Below are positions 8,901 through 17,450 of a stretch of 64,000 nt of DNA, one piece after another (the stretch's first letter is position 1; every line of letters starts with the position of its first letter). Under the pieces are notes generated by a model. It did not search any database. It was not told the origin of the DNA and saw nothing but the letters and a program-made list of their open reading frames with translations. Origin of the DNA: Brevibacterium album DSM 18261 (GTDB lineage: Bacteria; Actinomycetota; Actinomycetes; Actinomycetales; Brevibacteriaceae). The DNA lies in NCBI RefSeq assembly GCF_000426445.1, contig NZ_AUFJ01000010.1:62001-126000 (forward strand), read 5' to 3'. The translations under genes were made by a program, and so were the position numbers.

Positions 8901-9948
8901 CGCCTTCCTCGCCGATGACACGATGGTCGCCTCCTACGAGCTGGGCCGCGGCTGGATGCGCGTGGGCCGGGCGAAGGTGGGCAAGCGGGCGTTCCTCGGC
9001 AACTCCGGCATGGCCGCCGCCGGGCGCCGGGTGCGCAAGAACTCGCTCGTCGCGGTGCTGTCCGCGGCACCGGCGAAGGCGAAGAAGGGCAGTTCGTGGA
9101 TCGGCTCGCCGCCGGTCCAGCTGCGCCGGTCCGAGGTCGCCGCCGATGAGTCGCTCACCTACCGGCCGCCGCCGCGGCTGCGTGCGCTGCGCGGCATGTG
9201 GGAGACGCTGCGGATCTCCGCGGTGCTCGTCGCCGGGCTCGTCGTCATGGGCGTGCTCGCCTGCCTCCTGCTGCTTCTGGATGCCGGGGCGGTGCTGTTC
9301 GCCGAGGCCGGTGCCGGGAGCGCCGGAACGGCCTCGGCGGTTTCTCCCGCCCCCGCCCTGTTCATGGCCGCGCTCTCCGGCCTCGTGATGATGCTCGCCG
9401 GCGCCGTGGCCGCGGGCACCGCGGTCATCGCGAAATGGCTGCTCATCGGTCGCATCCGCACCGGCGAGCACCCGCTGTGGTCCTCGTTCATCTGGCGGAC
9501 GGAGGTCGCGGACTGCTTCGTCGAGCTCGTCGCCGCGCCCTGGTTCGCCCGGACCGCGGTCGGCACCCCGGCGCTCGTCTGGTACCTGCGGGCGCTGGGC
9601 GCGCGGATCGGCCACGGCGTGTGGTGCGAGACGTACTGGCTGCCGGAGGCCGACCTCGTGCGCCTCGGGGACAATGCGACGGTCAACCGCGGCTGCGTCG
9701 TCCAGACCCACCTCTTCCACGACCGCGTCATGTCGCTCGACGCGGTGGAGCTCGGCGAGGGTGCGACGCTGGGACCGGGCAGCGTGATCCTGCCCGCCGC
9801 CTCCCTCGGCAGGGCTGCGACCGTGGGACCGTCCTCGCTGGTGATGCGCGGTGAGCTCGTCCCCGCGGACGCCTATTTCACCGGGAACCCGGTGGTACCG
9901 TGGGTCGACGCTCCGGCCCTGCCGGCCCATTCCCAGGAGAGCCCGTGA
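5956..9948 (+). CDS. Pls/PosA-like NRPS (A-T-membrane-LbH architecture)
   Basis: 1330-residue one-module synthetase of the poly-lysine-synthetase type. Adenylation domain, about residues 20-510: VIFTSGSTGKPKG near 152, NTYGPTEATV, YRSGDLVVS, KTSGKVDR. Carrier domain around Ser549 in FFEAGGGSLAAAQ. Then about six hydrophobic segments alternate with three stretches rich in G-hexapeptide turns resembling left-handed beta-helix acyltransferases, as in Pls proteins that build isopeptide chains without a thioesterase or condensation domain. Hand extraction of the specificity code gives D-A-E-S-I-G-T-V-V-K. Acidic E at position 239 points to a cationic substrate, and the pattern is close to the lysine code. 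The GTG start at 5956 follows GCAGAGGG. The end overlaps the next gene by 4 bp. Product inferred: a membrane-made cationic homopolymer or amino-acid-transfer product. Confidence 0.85.
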   Translation: MKTHLPQFPGSHRAPAPRTLIDLLLEVAAAHPQAPALDDGTRSLTYAQLLARMREGALRLAEAGVGPGDRVGVRVASGSVDLYVSILSVLMAGAAYVPVDVDDPDERAATVFSEAAVTAVINDGPTLTRTSERPLSATPPLRAPETTDDCWVIFTSGSTGKPKGVAVSHRSAAAFVEAEGRIFCREEPLGPGDRVLAGLSVAFDASCEEMWLAWGHGACLVPAPRALVKSGMDLGPWLSSRGITVVSTVPTLAALWPAETLENVRLLIFGGEACPPELAHRLSDGTREVWNTYGPTEATVVACAAPLGDGEVRIGLPLDGWDLAVVDAAGVPVADGETGELIIGGVGLARYLDPAKDAEKYAPMPTLGWERAYRSGDLVVSDPAGLLFVGRADEQVKLGGRRIELGEVDAALQALPGVRGGAAAVKTTPGGTQLLIGYLAPAEETGDQAGGDAADPEALTAQWTERLRAVLPPALVPRLALVDELPTKTSGKVDRSALPWPLASAGGADGDETGEGLPEHAVWIGEQWAAVLGAQPGMRTDFFEAGGGSLAAAQLVSRLRSRHPGVTVGDVYARPRFGALVELCDSDAEATGSPRPRRTVTRTAYSMQAVQTLLGAPVHILAAMRWVVLALALSNAAALAGAPAVVTPWWLIAVLYLVFVTSWGRMAISAGAARLLLAGVRPGVYPRSGGVHVRLWLAEHIADLAAAVSVASAPWVTTYARMLGNRIGPDVDLHTVPPVTGMLTVEEGAAIEPEVDLRGWWVDGDLLRVGEIRIGAGATVGARSTLMPGSRVGAGAHIEAGSAVTGRVRKNQTYAGSPAVRVGRKRAPDWPAPPQRRRRAPFLLYAVGSVLHAAVPYLAAVPPLLLMVGVSGPEVLSRPALLLAWAPVLAALWFLVTAVLIVLAVRTLALGIREGLHPVRSWTGFRVWATERIMDMARELLFPLYAGMLTPVWLRILGAKVGRDVEASTVLLVPCMTEIADGAFLADDTMVASYELGRGWMRVGRAKVGKRAFLGNSGMAAAGRRVRKNSLVAVLSAAPAKAKKGSSWIGSPPVQLRRSEVAADESLTYRPPPRLRALRGMWETLRISAVLVAGLVVMGVLACLLLLLDAGAVLFAEAGAGSAGTASAVSPAPALFMAALSGLVMMLAGAVAAGTAVIAKWLLIGRIRTGEHPLWSSFIWRTEVADCFVELVAAPWFARTAVGTPALVWYLRALGARIGHGVWCETYWLPEADLVRLGDNATVNRGCVVQTHLFHDRVMSLDAVELGEGATLGPGSVILPAASLGRAATVGPSSLVMRGELVPADAYFTGNPVVPWVDAPALPAHSQESP

Positions 9949-11312
9949 CCCCTCTGCGCCCCCTCGATCCGTACACGCCCGGCTCCGGCAGCGGGGATCT
10001 GCGAGTCGAGCACTACGATCTGCGGCTGGACTACCGCATCCTCCCCAACCGGCTCGCGGGCAGGGCGCGCCTCACCGCCGTGGTGCTCGCAGACGTGCCA
10101 GCGCTGCGGCTGGACCTCGCAGGCCTCACCGCCTCGAAGGTGAGCGTGGACGGGCGGAAGCACCGCTTCCGGCAGCAGCGCTCGGATCTGGTGCTGCGCG
10201 ACCGCGAACGGCCGTTCCGCGCCGGCGAGCGCATCACCGTCGAGGTCCAGTACGCCGGGAACCCCGCGCCCGCGATGGGCGCGTGGGGGGACGTGGGCTG
10301 GGAGGAGCTCGAGGACGGCGTGCTGGTGGCCGGCCAGCCCACGGGTGCGGCCACGTGGTTCCCCTGCTGCGACCATCCGAGCGCGAAGGCGACGTTCCGC
10401 TGCGAGATCCTCGTCGAGTCCGACTACACGGCGATCTCGAACGGACGCCTCGTGTCCACCGCGCGGAAGGCCGGGCGCACGCAGTGGGTGTGGGAATCGG
10501 AGGAACCGCTCGCGACCTACCTCGCGACGATGCAGATCGGCCAGTACCGGCGGGGGCCTCTGGAGCCGGGCGCGCATGCGCCCGCGCAGGTTCCCCTCGA
10601 GCTGGCATGCGGGCCGCGGACCTGGGAGCGCGCGCAGACCGCGCTCTCCTGCCAGCACGCGATGATGACGGCGTTCGAGGAGCTGTTCGGCCCCTATCCC
10701 TTCGCCGCCTACACCGTCGTGGTCACGGACGAGCCGCTGGACATCCCGCTCGAGTCCCAGCCGCTGTCCGTGCTGGGCCCCAACCACCTCGCAGGCGACT
10801 GGGAGGCCGAGCGCCTCATCGCCCATGAGCTCTCCCACCAGTGGTTCGGCAATTCCGTGACGCTGTCCGCTTGGTCGGACATCTGGCTGCACGAGGGCTT
10901 CGCCTGCTATGCCGAATGGCTCTGGTCGGAGGTCTCCGGCAGAGATGACGCCGAGGCGTGGGCCCGGCGGCACCATGCGAGGCTCAGCGCACTGCCCCAG
11001 GACCTCGTGCTCACCGATCCCGGCCCCGCGGACATGTTCGACGACCGCGTCTACAAGCGCGGGGCGCTCGCACTGCACGCGCTCCGGCGCGCTGCCGGCG
11101 ATGAGGCGTTCTTCTGCCTCCTGCGCGCGTGGACGGCCGAGCACCGGCACGGCAATGCGACGACGGAGGACTTCCTCGCGCTGGCGGAGCGGATGTGCGG
11201 CGATGGAGAGGGGACAGCAGGTGCGGGCGTGCAGCCTTCCCGCGCCGCGGGCGTCCGCGCGCTCCTGCGCGACTGGCTCTTCGCTCGGGAGCTGCCGGAG
11301 CTGTCCCGGTGA
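9945..11312 (+). CDS. M1-family zinc metallo-aminopeptidase
   Basis: 455-residue gluzincin with HELSHQWFGN at about residue 294 and the third ligand in WLHEGFACYAEW, the full HExxH-18x-E zinc site. The exopeptidase motif usually written GAMEN is altered here (PLESQPLSVLG), as in the short actinobacterial M1 branch. No signal peptide is visible, so it is probably cytoplasmic. The GTG start at 9945 overlaps the NRPS stop in GTGA, a classic coupling arrangement, so the two are made together. Poly-lysine-degrading enzymes described from Streptomyces are zinc aminopeptidases. A role in trimming or degrading the NRPS product is an attractive inference, but a general peptidase role is possible. Confidence 0.9.
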   Translation: MTPLRPLDPYTPGSGSGDLRVEHYDLRLDYRILPNRLAGRARLTAVVLADVPALRLDLAGLTASKVSVDGRKHRFRQQRSDLVLRDRERPFRAGERITVEVQYAGNPAPAMGAWGDVGWEELEDGVLVAGQPTGAATWFPCCDHPSAKATFRCEILVESDYTAISNGRLVSTARKAGRTQWVWESEEPLATYLATMQIGQYRRGPLEPGAHAPAQVPLELACGPRTWERAQTALSCQHAMMTAFEELFGPYPFAAYTVVVTDEPLDIPLESQPLSVLGPNHLAGDWEAERLIAHELSHQWFGNSVTLSAWSDIWLHEGFACYAEWLWSEVSGRDDAEAWARRHHARLSALPQDLVLTDPGPADMFDDRVYKRGALALHALRRAAGDEAFFCLLRAWTAEHRHGNATTEDFLALAERMCGDGEGTAGAGVQPSRAAGVRALLRDWLFARELPELSR

Positions 11313-11318
11313 ATGCGA

Positions 11319-11342
11319 AAGGGGCCTCATGCGAGGCCCCTT
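11319..11342. terminator. Hairpin between aminopeptidase and tRNA-Gly
   Basis: AAGGGGCCTC, loop ATGC, GAGGCCCCTT: a perfect 10-bp stem flanked by A/T residues. It lies between convergent genes and can end transcription from both sides. Confidence 0.8.
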
Positions 11343-11349
11343 CAGACTG

Positions 11350-11422
11350 AGCGGATGACGAGATTCGAACTCGCGACCCTCACCTTGGCAAGGTGATGCG
11401 CTACCAGCTGCGCCACATCCGC
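11350..11422 (-). tRNA. tRNA-Gly (GCC)
   Basis: 73-nt cloverleaf on the minus strand: acceptor GCGGATG/CATCCGC, D-arm GCGC-AGCTGGTA-GCGC, anticodon loop TTGCCAA (anticodon GCC), T-loop TTCGAAT, discriminator T. No CCA is encoded. Confidence 0.97.
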
Positions 11423-11566
11423 ACCCTCGGGGTCAGCCCCGAAGACTCGCACAACTCTAGCGGATCGCCGCGTGCGACGCAAAACCGAAACCGCAGGCCA
11501 GGACGTGTGCGTCCGCTCCTGCTCGGGACGGTCGCAGGCCAGGCGGTGTGCGCGGGGCCTCCCGGG

Positions 11567-12322
11567 TCAGTCGCGAGAGGCGCGCACGGGTGCATCGCGC
11601 CTCGGCCTCCGCTGTTCGGCGCTCCTCGCCGCAGCCTGTCCGAGCACGGCGGTGAATCGCTTGGGCCGGGAGAGGTTCGCGATGTGCCCTGCGTCCCCGA
11701 GGACCACGAGGCGGCTCCGCGGAGCGGCGGCGATGAACCGCGCCTCGTCGCGCCGGAAGGGGTCGTGCTCGCCGTTGACGAAGGTGAGGGGCACCTGGAT
11801 GGCGGCGACGTCCTCCAGCGGGTCCAGACCTCCCACGGTGCGGACGACGGACCGGAGGATGACGCCGTCGGCGCGGCCTCCGCCGTAGTAGCGCTTCGCG
11901 GCCTTCCGGGTGTGCGCGCGGGCGAACGAGCGGGCCACCCGGGCGTCCGCATCGCCGGGCAGACGATCCTTGAGGACCATCCACATGCCGTATGCGCGGG
12001 CGAGCGCGGGCCCGGGGACGATCGTGCAGTCGGCGGCGACGACGCCGGCCAGCGAGCGGGGATGGCGGGCGGCCCAGTTGAGCACGAGGAAGCCGCCCAG
12101 GGAGAGGCCCACGAGGAGCGGGGGCTCCGTGCAGGCTGCGACGGCGCGGTCGATCGTCGCGTGGGCGGCCTCGAGGGTGAAGGGCTCACCGCGGCGTCTG
12201 CCGTGCCCGGGGAGATCCGGGGTGAGCACCTGGTGGCCGGATTCGCGCAGGCGGCGCTTCTGGCCCTTCCACATGGTCCGGGAGGACCGGATGGCGTGGA
12301 TGAGGACGATGCTCCGCGTCAC
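11567..12322 (-). CDS. Alpha/beta hydrolase
   Basis: 251-residue serine hydrolase. The order is typical: SIVLIHAIRSSRTMW (oxyanion strand), nucleophile elbow VGLSLGG, acid in VNGEHDPF, and histidine in LGDAGHIANLSRP near the C-terminus. No signal peptide. The GTG at 12322 is favoured because GGGCGGA lies just upstream; an ATG at 12382 is in frame but adds a low-complexity Gly/Arg leader. Substrate unknown. It stands alone between tRNA-Gly and a reductase gene on the same strand. Confidence 0.8.
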   Translation of the reverse strand: MTRSIVLIHAIRSSRTMWKGQKRRLRESGHQVLTPDLPGHGRRRGEPFTLEAAHATIDRAVAACTEPPLLVGLSLGGFLVLNWAARHPRSLAGVVAADCTIVPGPALARAYGMWMVLKDRLPGDADARVARSFARAHTRKAAKRYYGGGRADGVILRSVVRTVGGLDPLEDVAAIQVPLTFVNGEHDPFRRDEARFIAAAPRSRLVVLGDAGHIANLSRPKRFTAVLGQAAARSAEQRRPRRDAPVRASRD

Positions 12323-12482
12323 GGCTCCGCCCGCTTCACCGCGGCCCCGCCCGCGTCCCGCCGTCCGGCCCCATGTCCGCACCTCCTGCTCCGCGAACGG
12401 TACGCCGCACGGTTGTCGTGCGGGTGACGCGACGGAGAGCAGTCCGTGAACGGGGCGGCTTCAGCTCAGGGTGCGCGCCGGC

Positions 12483-13040
12483 TCAGCGTGCGCGCCGGTA
12501 GTGCGCCGCGATCACACCATTGCCCAGCGGTTCCGCCGAGATCAGCTCGAGCCGCCGCGCCTCGGCCAGCCCGCCCTGGTACAGGGTCGGGCCGCGGCCT
12601 GCGATCCTGGGATGTACGAGGAACCTGTACTCGTCGATCAGACCCAGCCGGTCCAGCTCGGTCGCGAGCCTGCCGCTGCCGAGGAGCACGCCGGCGGGGG
12701 TCGCGTCCTTGAGCTCCTGCACCGCCGCGCGCAGATCGCCGGAGAGGTGATGGCTGCCGCTCCAGGGGAAGTCCGTGCGTGTGGAGGACACCACGTACTT
12801 CGGCTTGGCCTCCAGTGCGACCGCCCATGCGCGCTCTGACGGAGACACATCGATCTCGCCGCGGGCGACCGCAGGCCAGTGCCCTTCCATCATCTCGTAG
12901 GTGGTCCGCCCCCACAGCATCGCCCCGGCCTCGTCCATGAGGCGGGTGAAGAAGGCGTGCGTCTCCTCGTCGGCGATTCCCGCCTCGTGGTCCGCACAGC
13001 CGTCCAGGGTGACGTTGATGCTGAAGGTGAGGAGTCCCAT
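12483..13040 (-). CDS. RibD/dihydrofolate reductase-like protein
   Basis: 185-residue Rossmann-like reductase of the RibD C-terminal superfamily: start LLTFSINVTLDGCADH, AMLWGRTTYEMMEGHW, then GVLLGSGRLATELDRLGLIDEYRFLVHPRIAGRGPTLY. These are the NADPH-binding and dimer segments seen in stand-alone 'dihydrofolate reductase family' proteins. True substrate unknown. It is one of three RibD-like genes in this window (also at 16.7 and 24.9 kb), each with a different regulator nearby or none. Confidence 0.85.
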   Translation of the reverse strand: MGLLTFSINVTLDGCADHEAGIADEETHAFFTRLMDEAGAMLWGRTTYEMMEGHWPAVARGEIDVSPSERAWAVALEAKPKYVVSSTRTDFPWSGSHHLSGDLRAAVQELKDATPAGVLLGSGRLATELDRLGLIDEYRFLVHPRIAGRGPTLYQGGLAEARRLELISAEPLGNGVIAAHYRRAR

Positions 13041-13267
13041 GAGGTGAGTCTAGGCCTGGGAGACGGCGCGCACCACGGATGCGCGGGGCGGGAGCGGACC
13101 CTGTCGCCAGGCGACTCCGGCCCGGTGGACGCCGCCCTGCCCCACCGGTGGAGAAGACGGTGGAAGAACGACGGATTCGACGGCACCGTGCCGGAACGCG
13201 GTCAAGACTGATCGGGCCGCCGCGCTGTCGCACGGCGGTTCGTCAGTCACCACCGGGAGGAAGAACC

Positions 13268-14590
13268 ATGCGACGCATGAGACCAGCGACGCCCACGGAA
13301 GCGACGCCCACGGAGCCGGGCTCGGAGGAGCGGCCTCACAACGGGGGATGGCGACGAAGAGCGGTCATCCGCGGAGCGGCCTGGTCGCTGCCGGTGATCG
13401 CCGTCGCCGTCGAGGCCCCCTACGCGACCGCGAGCACGGCGGCGGCCTCCGTCCGCATCGACGGCCTGCCGCGGACCGCGGTCACGAATGCTGAGATCAC
13501 GGATGCGGTCGTCACGACCGATGCGTCCGGGGCGATCGCGGTCACGCTTCCCAGCTCCTTCGAATGGGCGGACGGCAGTGGAGCGGCGGACGTGCCGCGC
13601 ACCATCGGCACCGGCCCGGGTACTGCCGCGGTGCCGCCGTTCCGCGCGGTCGCAGCCGTCGAGCAGGCGACCATCCTCGCAGAAGCCGGGGGCACAGCCG
13701 CTGCGGCCACGATCCGGGTGGAGACCGCCTATGAGCTGTCCCTCCTCGGCGGCATCACCGCCATCGGCGACGGACCGGACGAATTCCGCGCCGACTTCAC
13801 GGTGATCGTGCCCGCCGGCGTCCGGCCCCGTCGACTCGAGTACGCGTTCCTTCCGCTCACCGCCGGGGCCTGGACGGCTCTCATCCCTGTTCGCGATGTG
13901 CAGTCCTCGATCGATCAGGCCTACGGTGTCGTCCACGTCCAGGACATCGGCAGCGGCTTCGAACGCCTCTTCATCTCCGCACGAGGGGACGCCGATGTGC
14001 CCAATGCCCCGCACGGCTCACATGTCTGGCCCGTCCGCGCCGTCTGGCCGGACGGGAGCCGCACCCGGCTGGACATGCCGTTCACGCAGGTGCACTTCGG
14101 CGAGGACGGCCGACCGCTGGCGATCAATGCGTGGGACCGCATCACCGCAGGAGTGCCCGGCTATCCCGGACCCAACTCCCAGACCGGATGGGGCAATGTG
14201 GTCCCCGCCGACGGCGCTTCGATCAGCGGCAACCGCTTCTTCGTGGGGGCGAAGAACTCCGGGCGCCCGTCCGCCATCGGCAACGACCTCACGACCGAGG
14301 TGCGCTTCCAGTTCGTCGACGAGACGGGCCGGCCGGCGTCGGTCACACCCGCCCCGAGGTCTCTCACGGTGCCGAACTACAGAAGCGACGCATCGGGGGT
14401 CTACCTCGGTGCCGTCCTCGGCGACTTCACCCTCGACCGCCCCGGCTACTGGCGCCTGCTCGTGTGGCCGCAGACGAGCAGCTCGGAGCCCGGCAGCTCT
14501 GCGGTTCCCGAGGGCGTAGCCTGGGATCCGGCGCGTGATCCCGGCCACCAGGTCGGTTCCGTGTTCTACCGGCTGCCGGCTTCCGACTGA
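13268..14590 (+). CDS. Exported hypothetical protein with Tat-type signal
   Basis: 440 residues. The N-terminus has a charged region then RRRAVIRGAAWSLPVIAVAV, a twin-arginine-like signal found in many secreted actinobacterial proteins (RR-x-hydrophobic-G-AAW-PVIA). The mature part is rich in beta-type sequence with no cysteine-based or catalytic motif that I recognise. It resembles cell-surface proteins with immunoglobulin-like repeats. GGGAGGAAGAACC precedes the ATG at 13268, deciding the start over the longer upstream frame. A LuxR-type gene follows 77 bp later on the same strand. Function unknown. Confidence 0.75.
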   Translation: MRRMRPATPTEATPTEPGSEERPHNGGWRRRAVIRGAAWSLPVIAVAVEAPYATASTAAASVRIDGLPRTAVTNAEITDAVVTTDASGAIAVTLPSSFEWADGSGAADVPRTIGTGPGTAAVPPFRAVAAVEQATILAEAGGTAAAATIRVETAYELSLLGGITAIGDGPDEFRADFTVIVPAGVRPRRLEYAFLPLTAGAWTALIPVRDVQSSIDQAYGVVHVQDIGSGFERLFISARGDADVPNAPHGSHVWPVRAVWPDGSRTRLDMPFTQVHFGEDGRPLAINAWDRITAGVPGYPGPNSQTGWGNVVPADGASISGNRFFVGAKNSGRPSAIGNDLTTEVRFQFVDETGRPASVTPAPRSLTVPNYRSDASGVYLGAVLGDFTLDRPGYWRLLVWPQTSSSEPGSSAVPEGVAWDPARDPGHQVGSVFYRLPASD

Positions 14591-14667
14591 GCGGATGATC
14601 CGCGCCGGCCGCGGGGCCTGCCTGAGTACAATTCTGATCCTGGAAATCGGGTCGGGAGGTGGAGCAG

Positions 14668-16089
14668 ATGATCCTCAGGGCCGCCAGCGCCCTCGTGAGC
14701 TCCTCCCTGCATGACGGCCGACCGCCGACCCAGCGCGAGCTCGATGCGCTGCGCACCGCTTCAGTGACTTACGTCCGGCAGCTCCCGCGCGCGCAGGCGG
14801 GCCTCATCGGCGCGGCGATGATCATGGCGCTCATGAGGACCGACCAGCTCGACGAGGCGAAGCAGCTCGCTGAGGTCCTCGTCACCGGTGAGCCCTTCCC
14901 CGGCGATCGGGATCTCCCCCTCACAGTGCTGCTCGCAGCCGGTGCCGCACTGGCTGAGCTGAACATCGGCCTCGCCGACGGAGTGACGGCTCTGCGGTAC
15001 GCGTTGCGGATCGAGGCCCGCGCCCGAGAGTCCGGGGATCCGCGCTGGTGGCACCGGGCGCTGGGCCTCCTCGCGGCGGCACACGCCGTGAACGGCGAAT
15101 TCGCCGACTCCGCCGCCGCGCGTGCGGCCATGGACGAGATCGTCCGGGCCGAAGGCTGGGAGACGGATCGCGCCGAGTACATGGCCGCAGTCGCCGAGGG
15201 GATCGAGGCATTCTCCCGGATGGACGAGCAGCGTGCCGCAGCTCTCGTCCCGCGGATGCGGCGGCTCGTCGAGACCGATCCCAGCGCCCGGTCGCTGGCC
15301 GACCTGCTCGAGGCCGTCGCCCTGGCGCTCGCCGGCGAGTCGGCGAAGTCCTCGGCGCTGGCGACCAAGGTGGTCCAGGGCGTCACGCAGCCGGACGGTC
15401 CGGGCCTCGTACGGGGGCAGGCGCTCGCACTGCAGGCGTTCCTGCTCCTCACGGGCGGCGAACCGCTGCGCGCGCTCACCCTGCTCCAGAGAGCCCAGCC
15501 CTCTCCCTCGCACTTCATCTGCCCGGCGGGGCTCCGGGCAGTCGCCTTCCTGCAGCTGCGCGAGGACCGACAGGCGCTGGAGGCGACGAGCGCCTGCAAA
15601 CGCCGCAAGGTCGACCACAATCTCTGGAGCCTGCCCCTTGTGCTGCTCACGCGCGCCCTGGCGCACATGCGCCTCGGGAACACCTCCGCGGCTCTCCGCA
15701 ATGCGGGTGAGGCGCTGGCGCACGCCGAGGGCAGCCGACTCCGCTCGATCCTCAGGCTGTTCCCCGGAGGGGAGCTGCATGAGCTGAGGGCCTTCGCGCA
15801 GAAGCATTCGCCCCAGCTCGCCTCCGCCATGCAGGCCTCGCGGGAGGGCGGTGAACCGGTCACGGCCGATGCACGGCAGCTGGTCGCCCTGCCCTCGCTG
15901 ACGAAGCGCGAGCGCATCGTCGCGATGCAGCTGCGGGCGGGTCTTTCGCTCCCCCGCATCGCGGAGCTCCTCTTCGTCGCCCCGAGCACGGTGAAATCGC
16001 ACACGCTGGCGATCTACCGCAAGCTCGGGGTGCACTCCCGCGCGGAGGCGGTCCAGGTGCTGGAACGAGCGGGCTTCTACGAGCTCTGA
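14668..16089 (+). CDS. LuxR-family transcriptional regulator with helical N-terminus
   Basis: 473 residues. The C-terminal 65 residues form a LuxR/FixJ helix-turn-helix: LTKRERIVAMQLRAGLSLPR, LLFVAPSTVKSHTLAIYRKL. The preceding 400 residues are Ala/Leu-rich helices of TPR type, like the C-terminal half of MalT regulators but without an N-terminal NTPase. No response-regulator domain is present. The ATG at 14668 has GGGAGG eight bases upstream; the GTG at 14659 would sit on top of that site. Likely input is a protein or small ligand bound by the TPR-like part. The upstream secreted protein may be its target. Confidence 0.85.
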   Translation: MILRAASALVSSSLHDGRPPTQRELDALRTASVTYVRQLPRAQAGLIGAAMIMALMRTDQLDEAKQLAEVLVTGEPFPGDRDLPLTVLLAAGAALAELNIGLADGVTALRYALRIEARARESGDPRWWHRALGLLAAAHAVNGEFADSAAARAAMDEIVRAEGWETDRAEYMAAVAEGIEAFSRMDEQRAAALVPRMRRLVETDPSARSLADLLEAVALALAGESAKSSALATKVVQGVTQPDGPGLVRGQALALQAFLLLTGGEPLRALTLLQRAQPSPSHFICPAGLRAVAFLQLREDRQALEATSACKRRKVDHNLWSLPLVLLTRALAHMRLGNTSAALRNAGEALAHAEGSRLRSILRLFPGGELHELRAFAQKHSPQLASAMQASREGGEPVTADARQLVALPSLTKRERIVAMQLRAGLSLPRIAELLFVAPSTVKSHTLAIYRKLGVHSRAEAVQVLERAGFYEL

Positions 16090-16144
16090 GCGCATCGCCG
16101 TGCGATGCCTGCTGCGGCTCGGCCCGACTGTGCGGCACCGATCG

Positions 16145-16654
16145 TCATCGAGAGCCCGAACGCTGATCCCCGAGGGCTTCGGCGTAGGCTTCCCGCAGCT
16201 GCTCGCTGGGGCGCGGAGCGTCCGGATCCGGGCGCGGGATGCCGAGGTGGGTCTCCCTGAGCTCGTCCATCATCGCCTCGACGAGCGCGGGGCCTCCGTC
16301 GCGGAGGAGCTCGGCGCGGACGCGGAGGCGCTCATCGCCGTCGCGATGGTCGAGGCCCCAGTTCCCCAGCGCGACCATGACCGGCAGGACCCGGATGCCG
16401 GCCTCGGTCAGGGAGTACTGCGCTCGCTGACCGCGCCGGGCCTCCGCACGCCTGAGCAGGCCCTGATCCGTCAGACGCTTGAGCCTGCTGCTGAGGATGT
16501 TGCTGGCGATGCCCTCTTCCGATCCGGCCAGCAGCTCGCGGAAGTGGCGCCGGTCACCGAACATGACGTCCCTGAGCACAAGCACCGACCAGCGATCGCC
16601 CAGGACTTCGACGGCCGCATTGATGGCGCAGCCCGACCGCGGTGCACTCTGCAT
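16145..16654 (-). CDS. HxlR-family transcriptional regulator
   Basis: 169-residue winged-helix repressor/activator. The HxlR signature is CAINAAVEVLGDRWSVLVLR, followed by RRHFRELLAGSEEGIASNIL and SRLKRLTDQGLLRR. The conserved Cys near the N-terminus is the redox or electrophile sensor in several HxlR proteins. The ATG at 16654 has a strong GGAGGGGG site; an earlier start at 16729 would cross the promoter. It is divergent from the frameshifted reductase gene, which it presumably controls. Confidence 0.9.
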   Translation of the reverse strand: MQSAPRSGCAINAAVEVLGDRWSVLVLRDVMFGDRRHFRELLAGSEEGIASNILSSRLKRLTDQGLLRRAEARRGQRAQYSLTEAGIRVLPVMVALGNWGLDHRDGDERLRVRAELLRDGGPALVEAMMDELRETHLGIPRPDPDAPRPSEQLREAYAEALGDQRSGSR

Positions 16655-16748
16655 CGAACCCCCTCCAAGTGATTGCATTCTACCACTGCCTGGCATACGC
16701 TGAATCAAGCAGTTGCAGATGAGGAGCACTCAGGTGCGGGAGGCAGAC

Positions 16749-17413
16749 ATGACGGCGGTGCGAGTGCACAACATGGGGATCTCACTGGACGGCTACGCGA
16801 CCGGCGAAGGACAGTCGCTCGAGCAGCCTTTCGGCCATGCCGGATCGCGGCTGCTCGACTGGATGATCGAGGGCACGAGGTTCGGGCGGCGCATCCACGG
16901 TGAGACCGGGGGCCTGCGCACGGTGGACGACGCCCTCGTCGAGCAGTGGCAGCCCGGGATCGGCGTCGAGATCATGGGACGCAACAAGTTCGGGCCGCAG
17001 CGTGGGCCCTGGACCGATCATGAGTGGCGGGGCTGGTGGGGAGAGGAGCCGCCGTTCGGCACCCCCGTCGTGGTGCTCACGCATCATCCGCGACCGAGCA
17101 TCGAGTTCGCCAACGGCACCGCCTTCCACTTCCTGGACGCCGCACCGGCCGAGGCGCTCGCGGCGGCCCGGCAGTTCGCATCCGAACGCGCGGACCTCGG
17201 CGATGACGTGCGGATCGGGGCGGACCGAGCACCGTGCGGGAGTTCCTGGCCGCGGATCTCATCGACCACCTGCACCTGGTCGTCGTGCCGATCGTGCTGG
17301 GACGCGGCGAACGGCTCTGGGACGGCCTCGAGGGCATCGAGGACCGCTTCCACGTCGAGTCCGTCAGCTCGCCCAGCGGCGTGGTCCACACGACCTTCAC
17401 CCGCGAGGCCTGA
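16749..17413 (+). pseudogene. RibD/dihydrofolate reductase-like gene with a single-base frameshift
   Basis: Starts MTAVRVHNMGISLDGYATG (ribosome-binding site GGGAGG) and runs normally to DDVRIG near 17215. The frame then leaves the family. One base further, the correct reading resumes: STVREFLAADLIDHLHLVVV, PIVLGRGERLWDGL, then TTFTREA and TGA at 17411-17413. One missing G in the GGGGCGG run at about 17214-17221 explains it. The total of 665 nt is one short of a multiple of three plus the expected codon. It could be a true mutation, a sequencing error in a G-run, or a slippage site. The intact product would be about 221 residues. Divergent partner of the HxlR gene. Confidence 0.75.
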
Positions 17414-17450
17414 AGCCGGTTCGGCCTGCACGCGCTCGGGCGGAAGACCA

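Noticed and set aside
5881-9930. Very long open frame on the minus strand opposite the NRPS
   Set aside because: The plus strand shows complete adenylation and carrier motifs. The opposite frame is His/Arg/Gly-rich without any domain, as expected from GC-rich codon use.
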